A DNA stretch of 64,000 nt, taken from assembly GCA_033026295.1 (NCBI GenBank), contig CM065185.1, positions 7,750,001-7,814,000 on the forward strand, read 5' to 3'. Each line of letters opens with the position of its first letter. Within the stretch, counting starts at the first letter, position 1. A program made the translations under genes and the position numbers. Of the stretch, positions 54,301 to 63,011 are shown piece after piece. The notes below the pieces were generated by a model that was not told the origin of the DNA, made no database searches, and saw only the letters and a list, made by a program, of their open reading frames with translations. Source of the DNA: Channa striata (taxonomy: Eukaryota; Chordata; Actinopteri; Anabantiformes; Channidae).

Positions 54301-56089
54301 AGGTAAGATTCAAAGGTTATGTCTATTTCAAAGTGTTACATATTGTATTTTGTAACATTAATTATTGCTCATTAATTAAGACACCAATATTGTTGAGCTT
54401 ATTAATTACTACATGGTATCTCAAAACCAAACTATTAAAAAACTTTTCATGTTTTACCAGGGTCACTACTTCTCGAAAGCAGCGTGTGTCTCACTACAGT
54501 GTTATCATGCTTCTTTCATTTTCTGTCCTTTGACCAGGCCATGCTCTAGCTTTTATACTCCACAGCTTTAGTGTGTATTCCCCAGCCACATCCTTTTATT
54601 CCCACCAGGAGCAGAGATAACATCCAGGTATAACTGTAAACCTTAGTGAAAGTGCATCCAAGCCACCTGGTTTACTGCTAATGGGAGCACATACAGGAAA
54701 CATTGTATACTCTGTGGGCATCATGCTATCACATATGTCTGTGGTGATTTATTGTGCTCCCTTTGAATGCCGTTCATGTCTGTGGAAGACATTGCTGAGC
54801 TGCCTGCTCAGGGAGGAAGGAGTCTGTGGATGGAAAACAGCTATAACAGCTGTAAACTGTATCTGCTAGAAGCCAAGGGCAACCATCTGGACTGCTGGTG
54901 TACAGATTTAGGGTTGATTGATTGACTAAAAGACCTTGGATTCATGCAAGTAGAAGGCCACAAACACACAAAAACACACACTAATGTCTTTGCTACCCAA
55001 ACAGAGGAGGTGGATAGATGCACTTGCTGCAGACTGAACCAGGATAAAGGCTTTCAGTGTGTATCTTTCTCCCTGACATACACACTCTCAGCCCCAGTTT
55101 AGTCTCTGGTGGTTAGGTTTCACGGTGGTGGTCAGTATTCACTCTCTTGCCTGGATCACAGAGCACCTCATCAGTCAGTTTAGTCGATGAGTGGGAAGAG
55201 ATAAAAAGGTGCATCGTATTGGTTTCAAGGACCTTCAGCAGCAAAGACTTAAACACACAGATGTGATCACGCTGACTACTGTACATGCACCATCAAGTAG
55301 TTATTTGCATTGTCTGATATTTTAAACAGATCTTACATTTTTGTGTAGCATTTAGGTTGCAGTCAGTGTCTTTGACTCCTGTCTTCAACAGAAATGGCAC
55401 TTGTGAGACTCTTGAGTCTAAAAACTAAAATTTTTCATAAATTCATACCTTTAACTATCCCAGTGTTACTGCTGCAAACTATAATTACTTGCCCTGTGCC
55501 TGTAAACGCAGTAGCTGTTGCCATCCCTTCATTGTTGTTGTTTGTGCTGGTGTCAGCCCCTGTGCAGAGCGAGGGACAGTCCACTCTGTCAGCTCCTTCT
55601 TCCGACTATTGATTTTTCTGCACCATTCGCTTTAATGAACGTCTAATCACACAAGGTTTACCTTTCACAAACACAGACGGCCACACACACATACACATTG
55701 CAGTAAATCTGCTTGTCATAACAGTTGATATTTGTCAAGGCGTGCTACGGTGCCATGACCTTGACTGAAGCACAGGGTAAAAGTGTGCGCTGGGCTGGAC
55801 TGCTGTACATTAAATGAAATGCACGGCTGGTTTTAGCACCTGACTTCAGCAGAATTCAAATCACAAGCAGAGAGGATTAGCTCGCAAAACTAATCATAAA
55901 TCTATAGAGCTGAAGCTATTGAATTGTTTTTTTTTGTTCCTGAATATTTACTTTGTCTGGCACAGCAGTCAGCATGATAATAATTTAGAGCATGTGAGCT
56001 TGAGACATCTGGTAAATTCTTCGGCAGGATCAGCCTCAGGACCAATCATAGCTAAGTTATTGATTTTCACTCATTGTACCATGTAAACA

Positions 56090-56128
<39 letters not shown>

Positions 56129-59100
56129 TTAACCTCACACACCACCCCCTCCTTGGAAGTCCTAAGTGTCAAAGGGAGCTGGCAGAACAAAGACTTCCAC
56201 AGTCCAGGTTTTGCAGCCGGGATGAACGAGTGGTGGTTTTCAAAGACCTTAAGTTGCTATAATGAGCAGCTCAGGAGAGAAACATGTGGTGGTGTGTTAA
56301 TTGATATGGAAATTTGAAATAGTGGAAGGAGACCACACATGCACACATTTAGGGGGTGAATGGTGGGGCCGAGGCGCTCTGCGGGAGGTCTGCTCATTTA
56401 TTTTGAGTATGGCTAATGTCTGAAGTTCTCAGGCTGCCCATTACGCTCGGTGGAGTGAGCCAAGGCTTGCTTTCCATATGGTAACCATGACAACTGTGGC
56501 TGTGAGTGGATGGCAAGGTTGAAGCTCTCTGGCTTCTGATCCCTTTGAAAGCAGACAGAGTGTGAAATGGATATGCGTGTGTTGTAACCGCTGCATTTTG
56601 GCTGAGCTGCTACGAAGGAAAATTTGGGTGTTGTGCTGTTTCTCCTTAGTCAAATTTAATTTTTGCCCAAAATTCAAGATATGGTAACTAAATCTTATTA
56701 CACACGTAAAAACATTCTTTTTTACAGTATCACTAATTGACTCACTTTTTGGAATATCCAAATTCCCCCTCCACCCCGATCCGTCTGTCTCTTTTAGTTA
56801 AGGTGGAGCCCTGTGTGACAAACCCATGTTTGCATGGAGGAAAGTGCCTTCCTCAGGGAACAGGCTACAGCTGCTACTGCCCACAAGGATTCGCTGGAGA
56901 GAACTGTGAGATTGGTGAGTGATGCTCACACACACACTCTCACATCCCACACAAACACTGGCATTAAATCAGCTCTGCATCAGTCGGTACATATTGACGT
57001 CAGGCTCTCCAGTGGCAGGTCAAAGGCCGAGCTGTCTTTGCATTGAGAGAAGAGGTTGCATAGAGCCTTGGGTCAAATGTTAGGTGCAGACTGTCAGAGC
57101 AGGGTGATTGTAATGGTCCCTCAAGGTTGAACTATTCGTAGCTTTCTTTCATTGTGGGTTTTTTTCTTGGCTAAAGTAGTATAATGCAGGGAATGTGCTG
57201 ATTTCATCAACAAATAGATCTGAGGCACCCTGACCAGAGCTCTCTGGCAATGCTCAGCCACTTTCTAACTTGCTGTTACACCCAAAGACATCATTATGGT
57301 CTCTTGAATTTTTAAACTGAATTGATTTCTTGTCCCCAGTAAAAATACTAATAGGTTTTTGAATCAAGTCAAGGCCTCTCTTGGTTTGCTTGCGGCTAAA
57401 AGAATTGCCTAATGCCGGAAATCTTGGATTTTGATTAACACCGAAAAAACTCCACTGCAACATATCTGTTCACTAAGGACTTTATCACCATGCACCAAAT
57501 CCATACTACAGTACACACTGAGGGTACAGTGCATGCAAAGTAAATGCAGACAGAATAGAATTACATTCTCATGAATTGCAGTCAAACAAAAAAAGGAAAA
57601 GAATGCAAAGTCACATATGCTAAAACAGATCTGGGGACTAGCAGAGGGGAAAAGAGACCATTTAATGAGACTTGTTTTTAAACAAAGAGATGTAGATCAC
57701 ATTATATTTGTCGAAAATTATGATCCATTTTTAATTATTTTAGTTTATTTGCTCAAACAAATGTACCTGAGTCAGAATAAACTGACCTCTACCCCGTCCT
57801 TTACATCATTTCATAGTATTAGCAAAACATGTAGAAAGATTTCTCAGTTAGGTTTGTGAAATGTCAGTGTGTCATATTGAAGACTGACGTGTACTGTAAT
57901 CCATCCCAATCTCTCATATCTTTAATTAACTGGTTCCCAAAAACAGACTTAAGAAGCGGATTTTAACATTAGTGTAGTTCCCCATGTTCCAGAGCACACA
58001 CACAGAACTTCCTTTCGTGGCATTGCTGTGACATTTTCTCTCAGGGGTTTTTGCCTTAAAGACCCATTTTTGCTTTGAACACCTTAATACTTACTCAGTG
58101 CCAAGTTTTGTTGTTGCTCTGTGTCACAGATAGTAGCAGGGATGGACAAAAAGACAGTCAAACTGACAGCCAGCAGCTGATGCAGGGGTATGCTGGGAGG
58201 CTTTGTTGTGGATTTGCAGAATTTGCAGTATTATCTCTCTGAGGAGCAGCCTCCATGTGCATAATGGATGAGAGGGACGAGGGCGTCAAACTTTTTAGAC
58301 TGTACAACAAAGACCTGGACTGAGTTTAGCATTGTGTGTAAAGCTGCATGTTGAACTAGCACATCTCAAGGTCTTCAAGGTCATTAATAATCTGGCTGAA
58401 ATGGGTGGTGTTTAATATTTATGATATATATACATATTAATTATTATATGTTACTTTTTGGTGTTATTTTAATAGTTTAATATTATTCTTATCCGGTGTC
58501 TGAGGTCTAACTCACCAAAGGTTCAGACATTTGAGATTATTTCTTGATTTTATTCAAGGCATTATTTGCACCCACATCTTAAATTAATCTCTAATGAATG
58601 ACAATCTGAGTTTAATACCATTAAAATTTAAAGTATTAATCCATAATTGGTATTATTATTTGTGGATCAGTATAATAACTTATTTATTGTAATTTTCTTC
58701 AGGAGTTTCAGCAGATATCGTGTTCATTGTGGTTTTAATTGATAAACCAATCAACCAAGTTGGCGAAGACGTTTTTTTTAATACTTAAAGTGACATTTAA
58801 AAAAGTCAAACTACTCATGCTCTTAAATTGCTATGTGATCATACAGGCAAACAACATTGTTTGATTGATCGCAGCATTGAGCCTGTTGGGACAGTAAGAA
58901 ATCTTACAGCAAAACACATTGGGATAAATCTCTGCTTTCAGTCTCTATTTCTTTCTTTAAGAAAAAGCCTAATTTTCCTTCATCTATCTTAAAAGTGCTG
59001 CCATTTATATAAACAGATAAACAGTCTGCTGTCAGATTAAAGTAAGATCAGATCTTAAATCATTTGATGCCACAGCAAAAACCAAATTAAAGCAAAGAAA

Positions 59101-62100
59101 AAAGATTCAGAAACAGTATTACTGCGTTATCATTTACTGACAAACCACAGTTTAAGGCGGTCTGCAAAATGAACATCTTGTGTGTGGCTAAAGGTCAATC
59201 TAGTTTGATCTATCTGACACATTTGGCTCCTCATTGCCGCTGATTCTTTTCAGTGTTCACGTTTTTCCTTGGAACTAAGTAACTGTTAAGATCTGAGGAA
59301 ACACTTTGAAGTCAGTTGGAGCGTGTAAGCAGCTTTCTTTTTGCACTCTCACTGTGAGTTTTCATAGATTTCTGCAGTCCTGAGGTATATCTGTTATTCC
59401 GAGTTCTAAAAACCCCCACAGTGGTGAAAGAAAATTACATGCCCCCTATTTACAATGATAAAGTGATGCTTTATTGATCCCTGTAGAGAAGAGTTGCTTT
59501 CTTGTGCCATAGAGATGCTAAAGAGCGCAGTTTACTGCAGAGCAGCAGCTCGGGAGCTGGTAAGGTTTTTATTGTTGCTTAAGGTCTCTTCAGCAGGGTG
59601 GAAGTCTGCCAAAATGGGGGCTTGGACACGGATCCTGTGGTCAGGATGAGCCTCTCTGCTGACTGGGCCACCACATTTATGTCCACACTTTAACTCCTTT
59701 AAAGGAAATGCAATGCCATGTGCAGAGTGGTGTTCCTCAAGCACTGATTTCTAACAAAGACAATGCAGCAAGGAGAAAAGAAGAGATTAAAGATACATCA
59801 AGTTAAGCTCTGTAAATACATAAAGAAGGATGTGATATTACTTGAAAGGATTTAAAGTGTTTTCATCATCCTGAGAGAATGAGGATAAATAGGAAATTAA
59901 AATTAGGGATTAAAGTGTCTGCAGTCTCCTCACAGTCTGTTTAAATAATGATACTGTGCTCACCAACACGGACACATTTTACTGTTTACCAGGACTAATG
60001 ACCAGCTCATGTTGTGTCAGTACTTGAATGGCAGCAAACGCCCACACAATTTTTTGCTTTCTTCATGAACAGCATCTCTTCAGCATGCTTTTAATTTGAA
60101 CCCTAATGAGATCTGCAGCCTGTCTTTTCTCGCTGCTTTTTTTTTCTGTCTCACAGACGTTGATGACTGCCAGTCCGAGCCATGTGAAAATGGAGGCACC
60201 TGCATCGACAAGATTGATTCATTCCTCTGCCTTTGCCTGCCCAGCTATGGAGGAGACATGTGTGAGAAAGGTGTGAGGCAGAATACTGCACATGTACACA
60301 TGGATAAAGAACAAATTACTTCAAGCTGCTATGTGAGGGGAATTATTATGTGTTTTGTCGCTGGAGTGTGTAGCACCAACAAATTCGTGACATTGCTGTG
60401 AGTGCATCCACAGTGGTGAATTTAATAAGATTCCCAGCTGTCTGATAACAGCAATAAAATGTTTGCTGCTAACTGTGGTGGTGGAAATAATCCTGATCAG
60501 TGTACACTGTCTAATACAGCTGGATGTCATAACACAATATCACAAAGATACATCCCGCTGCAGATATCAGACAATGTATCTGTGTCACAAGGCTGCAGGG
60601 TGTTGCACAGTGAGTGAATCTCCAGTGTGCACGATACTATTCACACTTTTTTCCAAGCATCAGTGTCTCTTTGCCCATCTTTTAATCAGCATCTCCACAT
60701 ATAAGGAGATTAAAGCTTTCTTGTGAAGTTACATTCAGTGTTTATTTACCAAAAGCTGTGTTTGTGTCCTTTTTACGCTATTTTAAAATCTGCATTTACA
60801 TTCACATAAAACATTTTATAAATGGCTGGTTTTAAATATTTTAAAATCTGGTTTGTTTGGATCAATGATTCTTGACTTAAAGAACTTCACTTTACTGCTG
60901 CCACTTGTTGATCAGCGTAATGGTATAAGACTGGCAGAAGCAATAAATCGTCACACAAGTGGCTGTATATAATTAAATTAAAATGAAAAATTCCTGTGGA
61001 AGAACATTGTATCATAGTCCAAATTGAGATTAACTAGTTTAAAGGGTAACTTTACTGATAATACCAAAATGTAAATCAATATATGAATATTTAAAACAAG
61101 CAGAAAAAAACAAAGAAATGGTTTTTAGGATGATTTTTATAGGAGGAATGGTTTCAGGGAAATACTCCTATTCACTTTCTTGCCAAGACTTACCGAGATA
61201 CTGAGGCATGAAGATGTAATTCTTGCTCGCAGTGGAGTGGCTGAGTGTAAAATGCTTTGATGCAGGTGCTCAGATAGTGAAATACAGTAGGCAAATCAAT
61301 ATCAGGTGTTTGGTAAAAAGGTTTTGTCAGCAGTCAACCCACTAACACAGGATTGGCAGTCCAGAATGCAACACAAAGAAGAAAGGCGAGACTTTGGAAT
61401 ACACACAGTGGGACTAACAAACACACAGTTAGATTCTGTTGTATGTGCCACTAATCACCCTCCATACTACACCTTTAAACCCACGTGCATAGCCACACAC
61501 TGATGCATCTCCTCACTGGCTCTAGCTACCTCTAACAGCTCCAGTTCTGTCCTCCTTATGAGTGTTCGTGTGTGTGTGTGTGTTTGTGTGTGCGCGGGTG
61601 AGTGTATGTGTTGTGCACTACTAGTAATGAGGATTAATGAATATCTAACCTTTGCAGTTATAAATGAATCGACAGGCTTGGTGCTATTAATGAATACTAA
61701 TAGTGCAGAGAGAGGGCCACATGTGCTGTGAATTGAAAATCAGCCTGTATAATTACAGTTCATGTATTTAGCCTCTTAGAGATGCCAAAGTCATAAATTT
61801 TGCTCAATATTTTTCAGATGAGATAGAATATTACGTAAGAAAAGTTAAAAGAAAGCTGTTTCCTGTCTCCTTTGTTCTTATACATACTGTGTCCCTGCAC
61901 TTACGTGCTCATTCTCATGTCCTTCGAGGAATAAATTTAGCCTTTCTTATTTCCCCTCCTGCTTTTGTTTCATCTTTGCAGACATAGAAGGTTGCGAGCA
62001 TGGGTGGAAGAAGTTCCACGGCCACTGCTACAGGTAGGAATAATGACAAAGTGGCTGTACAGTGAAAATAAATGGAGTCACAACATGTTTACCTTCACAG

Positions 62101-63011
62101 GTGCCTAATCTATCTGCATTACTCCTTTATACCCTCGAGTTATCTGTGACATACTTACTGCTGCTCTCTGCACCATTTAAACTTGTCTTGCTGCACAACA
62201 TATGAAATATGTATTTTTAAATCCACTTTCACTGCGCTCTCCCGCAGGTACTTTACCCACAGACACACCTGGGAGGACGCAGAGAAAGACTGCAGAGAGC
62301 ACAGCGCCCACCTCAGCAGCATCATTTCGACTACTGAACAGGAGTTTATCAATGGTATGTCTAGTTCTTTCATCACCTACAAGATGGAAGAGGACAGAAT
62401 AAAACTGTGTGTGTAACACAGGGTTGTACAGTGTTTAAGTGTAACGTTTGGTCGAGTAACTAGATAAAATAATGTCTTTTCCAGGTCTGGGTCATGACAA
62501 TGCATGGATCGGACTGAATGATCGCACAGTGGAGGAGGACTTTCAGTGGACTGATGGAAATGATCTGGTAAGTGTTCACTTGTGCTGCCATCTATGAATA
62601 ACTAATTCCATTTTTTAGGTTAGCTGGAGGTAAATTCAGGACAATCTTTTTGTCATTCATAACAAGCAGCAATTAAAGTTGTGTCATGCAAAAGGCAAAA
62701 ATGTTTCTTTGGCTGAGAAATTTGTATTAACAACAGCTTTAGTGTGAAAATACTAGAGTTCACCTTCACTTTTAAAAAAGAAAGCTGGTGAAAAGTTTGG
62801 ACCAGCCTGGACAGTAGTGTCAAAAAAAGCAAATGGAGGTAAACTGTGTTGTTTGCTGGTGTGCAGATATATGAGAACTGGAGGGAGAGCCAGCCGGATA
62901 ACTTCTTCGCAGGTGGCGAGGACTGTGTGGTGACCATTGCTCATGAGGATGGCAAGTGGAACGACGTGCCCTGCAACTACAACCTGCCCTACATCTGCAA
63001 GAAAGGCACAG
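41426..63011 (+). CDS. ncan: Lectican core protein, neurocan-like (17 coding exons, 3' end open)
   Basis: A secreted matrix proteoglycan that binds hyaluronan through its N-terminal Ig and Link modules, carries chondroitin sulfate on its central region, and binds tenascins and other matrix ligands through its C-type lectin domain. The joined exons give 1,223 codons: signal peptide (1-24), Ig loop (25-153), Link 1 (153-254), Link 2 (254-349), linker exons (349-515), Ser/Thr/Pro-rich exon (515-1018), EGF 1 (1018-1057), EGF 2 (1057-1095) and C-type lectin (1095-1224). Every junction has GT and AG ends and a matching phase, mostly phase 1, the usual module boundary. Two EGF modules and a short central region favour neurocan; versican has much larger central exons and brevican usually one EGF. 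The expected terminal sushi module is not seen. The family is certain; the neurocan assignment is inference. Confidence 0.8.
41499..45423 (+). other. Lectican intron 2
   Basis: A 3.9-kb intron with no supported exon. It contains a reversed partial SINE-like copy at 43.57-43.67 kb. The remaining open frames of 60-100 codons have no domain content. Confidence 0.7.
43568..43668 (-). mobile_element. Partial SINE-like copy, reversed
   Basis: Read on the minus strand it gives TTAGTGCTGTCACCCAGAAG, then GTCCCCAGTTCGAATCC (a good B-box-like core), then TTTCTGTGTGGAGTTTTCAT and GTTCTCCCTGTG. This is the 5' half of the same family found at 36.97 kb. Confidence 0.75.
45424..45624 (+). CDS. ncan: Lectican exon 3: first half of the Ig V-type loop
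   Basis: Phase 1 in and out, 201 bp, about residues 25-92. It follows a CTTCTCTAG acceptor and encodes ASSSIVNMRRITHP, then the first Ig cysteine in AVLPCVF and the core tryptophan in HLLWTRI. The loop is completed in exon 4. The two exons total 384 bp, which is, as I recall, the size of the single Ig exon in mammalian aggrecan. Confidence 0.92.
46400..46582 (+). CDS. ncan: Lectican exon 4: second half of the Ig V-type loop
   Basis: 183 bp, phase 1 in and out, about residues 92-153. It carries the DSGTYHCQV motif, the diagnostic D-x-G-x-Y-x-C of V-type Ig domains, pairing with the cysteine in exon 3. Two N-glycosylation sequons are visible (NAT in PLNATME, NDS in RTNDSGT). The module helps stabilise hyaluronan and link-protein binding by the adjoining Link modules. 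The donor is TCCG followed by GTAAGT. Confidence 0.93.
47066..47240 (+). CDS. ncan: Lectican exon 5: Link module 1, first part
   Basis: 175 bp, phase 1 in, phase 2 out, about residues 153-211. It begins VVFHYQASSTRYVLSF, followed by FAEAQRACQENSAQIATPAQ and SCAAGWLDDQTVR, typical of the hyaluronan-binding Link fold (two of the four cysteines). The 175-bp length equals, as I recall, that of the matching human aggrecan exon, showing strong conservation of gene structure. Confidence 0.95.
48156..48283 (+). CDS. ncan: Lectican exon 6: Link module 1, second part
   Basis: 128 bp, phase 2 in, phase 1 out, about residues 211-254. It encodes RYSVQLPEIGCYGHK, then GVRNYGKRDPKELFDVYCFA, supplying the last two Link cysteines. 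The donor is GATG followed by GTACACAC, and the intron continues directly as a long CA repeat. Confidence 0.95.
48286..48332. repeat. (CA)n microsatellite abutting the exon 6 donor
   Basis: About 23 CA units starting two bases after the donor GT, so the donor's downstream positions are part of the repeat. One CAAACA interruption follows. Confidence 0.97.
48334..48500 (+). repeat. Microsatellite-linked dispersed repeat with CCCTAA-like units
   Basis: After the CA tract come CTTGTGAGGACACTCATTGA, CATAATGGATTCCCCAGCCC, then a run of degenerate CCCTAA/CCTGACC units to about 48450 and a tail with GTGGACCAGCCAAAA. From memory, this CA-GTGAGGAC-CATTGACATAATG-CCCTAACC order recurs in many teleost introns and UTRs. 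It resembles telomeric repeats only superficially. Confidence 0.6.
49115..49399 (+). CDS. ncan: Lectican exon 7: Link module 2
   Basis: 285 bp, phase 1 in and out, about residues 254-349. It begins GEVFHSSVPGRLSL, continues RCVSLGGQLATVGQLYLAWR and DSCAPGWLSDGSVRYPV, then RPDCGGNQPGVRT, and ends LYDAYCYRG, a complete four-cysteine Link module in one exon. Sequons NST and NTT lie in the loop before the last cysteine. The donor is CAGAG followed by GTTATT, weaker than its neighbours. Confidence 0.95.
49960..50094 (+). CDS. ncan: Lectican exon 8: linker with WKPW motif, copy 1
   Basis: 135 bp, phase 1 in and out, about residues 349-394. The acceptor is TTGTTTCCCAG. It encodes VKNTGSISQIYTS, LWKPWSYLTGLGD and an acidic/Thr tail ending TEQTAVTK. 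The middle and end match exon 11 (ISKIVKSVWKPWNYLVGTGD and ETAVTK), so the two look like an exon duplication. I know no function for the motif; its hydrophobic, Trp-rich nature is unusual for the flexible neurocan linker. Confidence 0.85.
50211..50300 (+). CDS. ncan: Lectican exon 9: acidic linker
   Basis: 90 bp, phase 1 in and out, about residues 394-424. The acceptor is CACCCCTGCAG. It encodes GSTDVSPGSPSNWTGLVDLE then EEDALHSTDP, with a sequon NWT and an acidic end. The proposed donor is GATCCTT followed by GTGAGA; an alternative phase-1 donor lies at GGCT followed by GTAAAA (about 50327). As a symmetric exon it could be skipped without breaking the frame. Confidence 0.7.
50440..50546 (+). 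CDS. ncan: Lectican exon 10: Pro/Glu linker, boundaries uncertain
   Basis: 107 bp, phase 1 in, phase 0 out, about residues 424-459. With the acceptor at ATCCTCCAG it reads SKPRSELPDWGEPQEPGPDS then EEFFRPPVHPTPLQKK, and the donor (CAGAAGAAG, then GTTGCT) brings the open frame of exon 11 into phase. A stronger upstream acceptor (CCTCCACAG at about 50390) leads into a frame that cannot reach exon 11 through a good donor. The protein sequence looks real; the exact splice sites need transcript evidence. Confidence 0.5.
50629..50794 (+). CDS. ncan: Lectican exon 11: linker with WKPW motif, copy 2
   Basis: 166 bp, phase 0 in, phase 1 out, about residues 460-515. The acceptor is TTTTTATCTCAG; only phase 0 stays open. 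It encodes VISKIVKSVWKPWNYLVGTG, then an acidic stretch (GDEEG, GEVAEEETAVTKTDEE) and SNPSSTASSPG. It aligns with exon 8 across about 17 residues around WKPW and again at the ETAVTK end, with a longer acidic middle. The donor is CACCGG followed by GTGAAT. Confidence 0.8.
50795..52793 (+). other. Intron before the mucin-like exon
   Basis: A 2.0-kb intron with a partial SINE-like copy near 51.56-51.63 kb and a short TG tract near 51.9 kb. No further exon is supported. Confidence 0.7.
51558..51632 (+). mobile_element. SINE-like 3' fragment
   Basis: GTGACCTGTCCAGGGTGTAC, then CCCACCCCTCACCCAGTGAC, then AGCTGGGATGGACTCCAGCC. This corresponds to the 3' half of the family at 36.97 kb and stands alone without the tRNA-related part. 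Confidence 0.75.
52794..54302 (+). CDS. ncan: Lectican exon 12: mucin-like, chondroitin sulfate-bearing region
   Basis: 1,509 bp, phase 1 in and out, about residues 515-1018, the largest exon. It begins GLISRFTSPLSEKSTPASED and is dominated by Ser, Thr and Pro, as in the O-glycosylated central part of neurocan. Candidate glycosaminoglycan sites are the Ser of EDEGSGEITG (about 53.16 kb), IESGDPTP (about 54.05 kb) and VGSGAM (about 54.22 kb). Odd parts: a Gly/Arg/Lys-rich segment (53.07-53.14 kb), a (RERS)n segment (53.23-53.28 kb) and a long Ser-Pro run (53.45-53.87 kb) coded by TCACCATCA-type repeats and bearing three tyrosine-glutamate motifs. The C-terminal part is acidic (PDEEEPTW, NMEEESS). 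Low complexity makes it poor for ortholog matching. Confidence 0.9.
54303..56797 (+). other. Intron between the mucin-like and EGF 1 exons
   Basis: A 2.5-kb intron with a (CA)n tract at 56.1 kb. No second glycosaminoglycan exon is seen, which argues against versican. Confidence 0.7.
56093..56126. repeat. (CA)n microsatellite
   Basis: About 17 CA units. Confidence 0.97.
56798..56914 (+). CDS. ncan: Lectican exon 13: EGF-like module 1
   Basis: 117 bp, phase 1 in and out, about residues 1018-1057. It encodes VEPCVTNPCLHGGKC, then GYSCYCPQGFAGENCE, giving the six EGF cysteines with the usual spacing. It lacks the calcium-binding N-terminal motif, unlike the next module. The acceptor is TCTCTTTTAG and the donor GATTG followed by GTGAGT. 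Confidence 0.95.
56915..60156 (+). other. Intron between EGF 1 and EGF 2
   Basis: A 3.2-kb AT-rich intron. A short TTTATTGATCCC-type segment at about 59.47 kb resembles a dispersed-repeat tail. No exon is supported. Confidence 0.7.
60157..60270 (+). CDS. ncan: Lectican exon 14: calcium-binding EGF module 2
   Basis: 114 bp, phase 1 in and out, about residues 1057-1095. It encodes DVDDCQSEPCENGGTC, then SFLCLCLPSYGGDMCEK. The leading D-V-D-D and the conserved aromatic in SFLC fit the calcium-binding EGF subtype. Having a second EGF is the main reason for preferring neurocan over brevican. The donor is GAAAG followed by GTGTGA. Confidence 0.95.
60271..61981 (+). other. Intron between EGF 2 and the lectin domain
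   Basis: A 1.7-kb intron with a TG-rich tract at 61567-61592 and no supported exon. Confidence 0.7.
61567..61592. repeat. (TG)n microsatellite, short
   Basis: TG units with one TTTG interruption, running into TGCGCGGG. Confidence 0.9.
61982..62033 (+). CDS. ncan: Lectican exon 15: start of the C-type lectin domain
   Basis: 52 bp, phase 1 in, phase 2 out, about residues 1095-1112. It encodes DIEGCEHGWKKFHGHCYR, the first cysteine pair of the long-form C-type lectin fold. The donor is TACAG followed by GTAGGA. Confidence 0.93.
62248..62354 (+). CDS. ncan: Lectican exon 16: C-type lectin domain, second part
   Basis: 107 bp, phase 2 in, phase 1 out, about residues 1112-1148. It encodes YFTHRHTWEDAEKDCREHSA, then HLSSIISTTEQEFIN, the two helices and first strands of the fold. 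The acceptor is CTCTCCCGCAG and the donor CAATG followed by GTATGT. Confidence 0.95.
62485..62567 (+). CDS. ncan: Lectican exon 17: C-type lectin domain, third part
   Basis: 83 bp, phase 1 in, phase 0 out, about residues 1148-1175. It encodes GLGHDNAWIGLNDRTVEEDF then QWTDGNDL, including the conserved W-I-G-L core. The acceptor is CTTTTCCAG and the donor is CTG followed by GTAAGT. Confidence 0.95.
62867..63011 (+). CDS. ncan: Lectican exon 18: C-type lectin domain, ligand-binding end
   Basis: 145 bp, phase 0 in, phase 1 out, about residues 1176-1224. It encodes IYENWRESQPDNFFAGGEDC, then EDGKWNDVPCNYNLPYICKK and GT. The Q-P-D and W-N-D calcium-site motifs are present, so the lectin site looks intact. 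In other lecticans the sushi module begins directly after this K-K-G-T. Confidence 0.95.

Noticed and set aside
41426..63011. Assignment as versican, aggrecan or brevican
   Set aside because: There is no multi-kilobase glycosaminoglycan exon or keratan-sulfate-type repeat. The two EGF modules argue against brevican. A fish-specific lectican paralog cannot be fully excluded.
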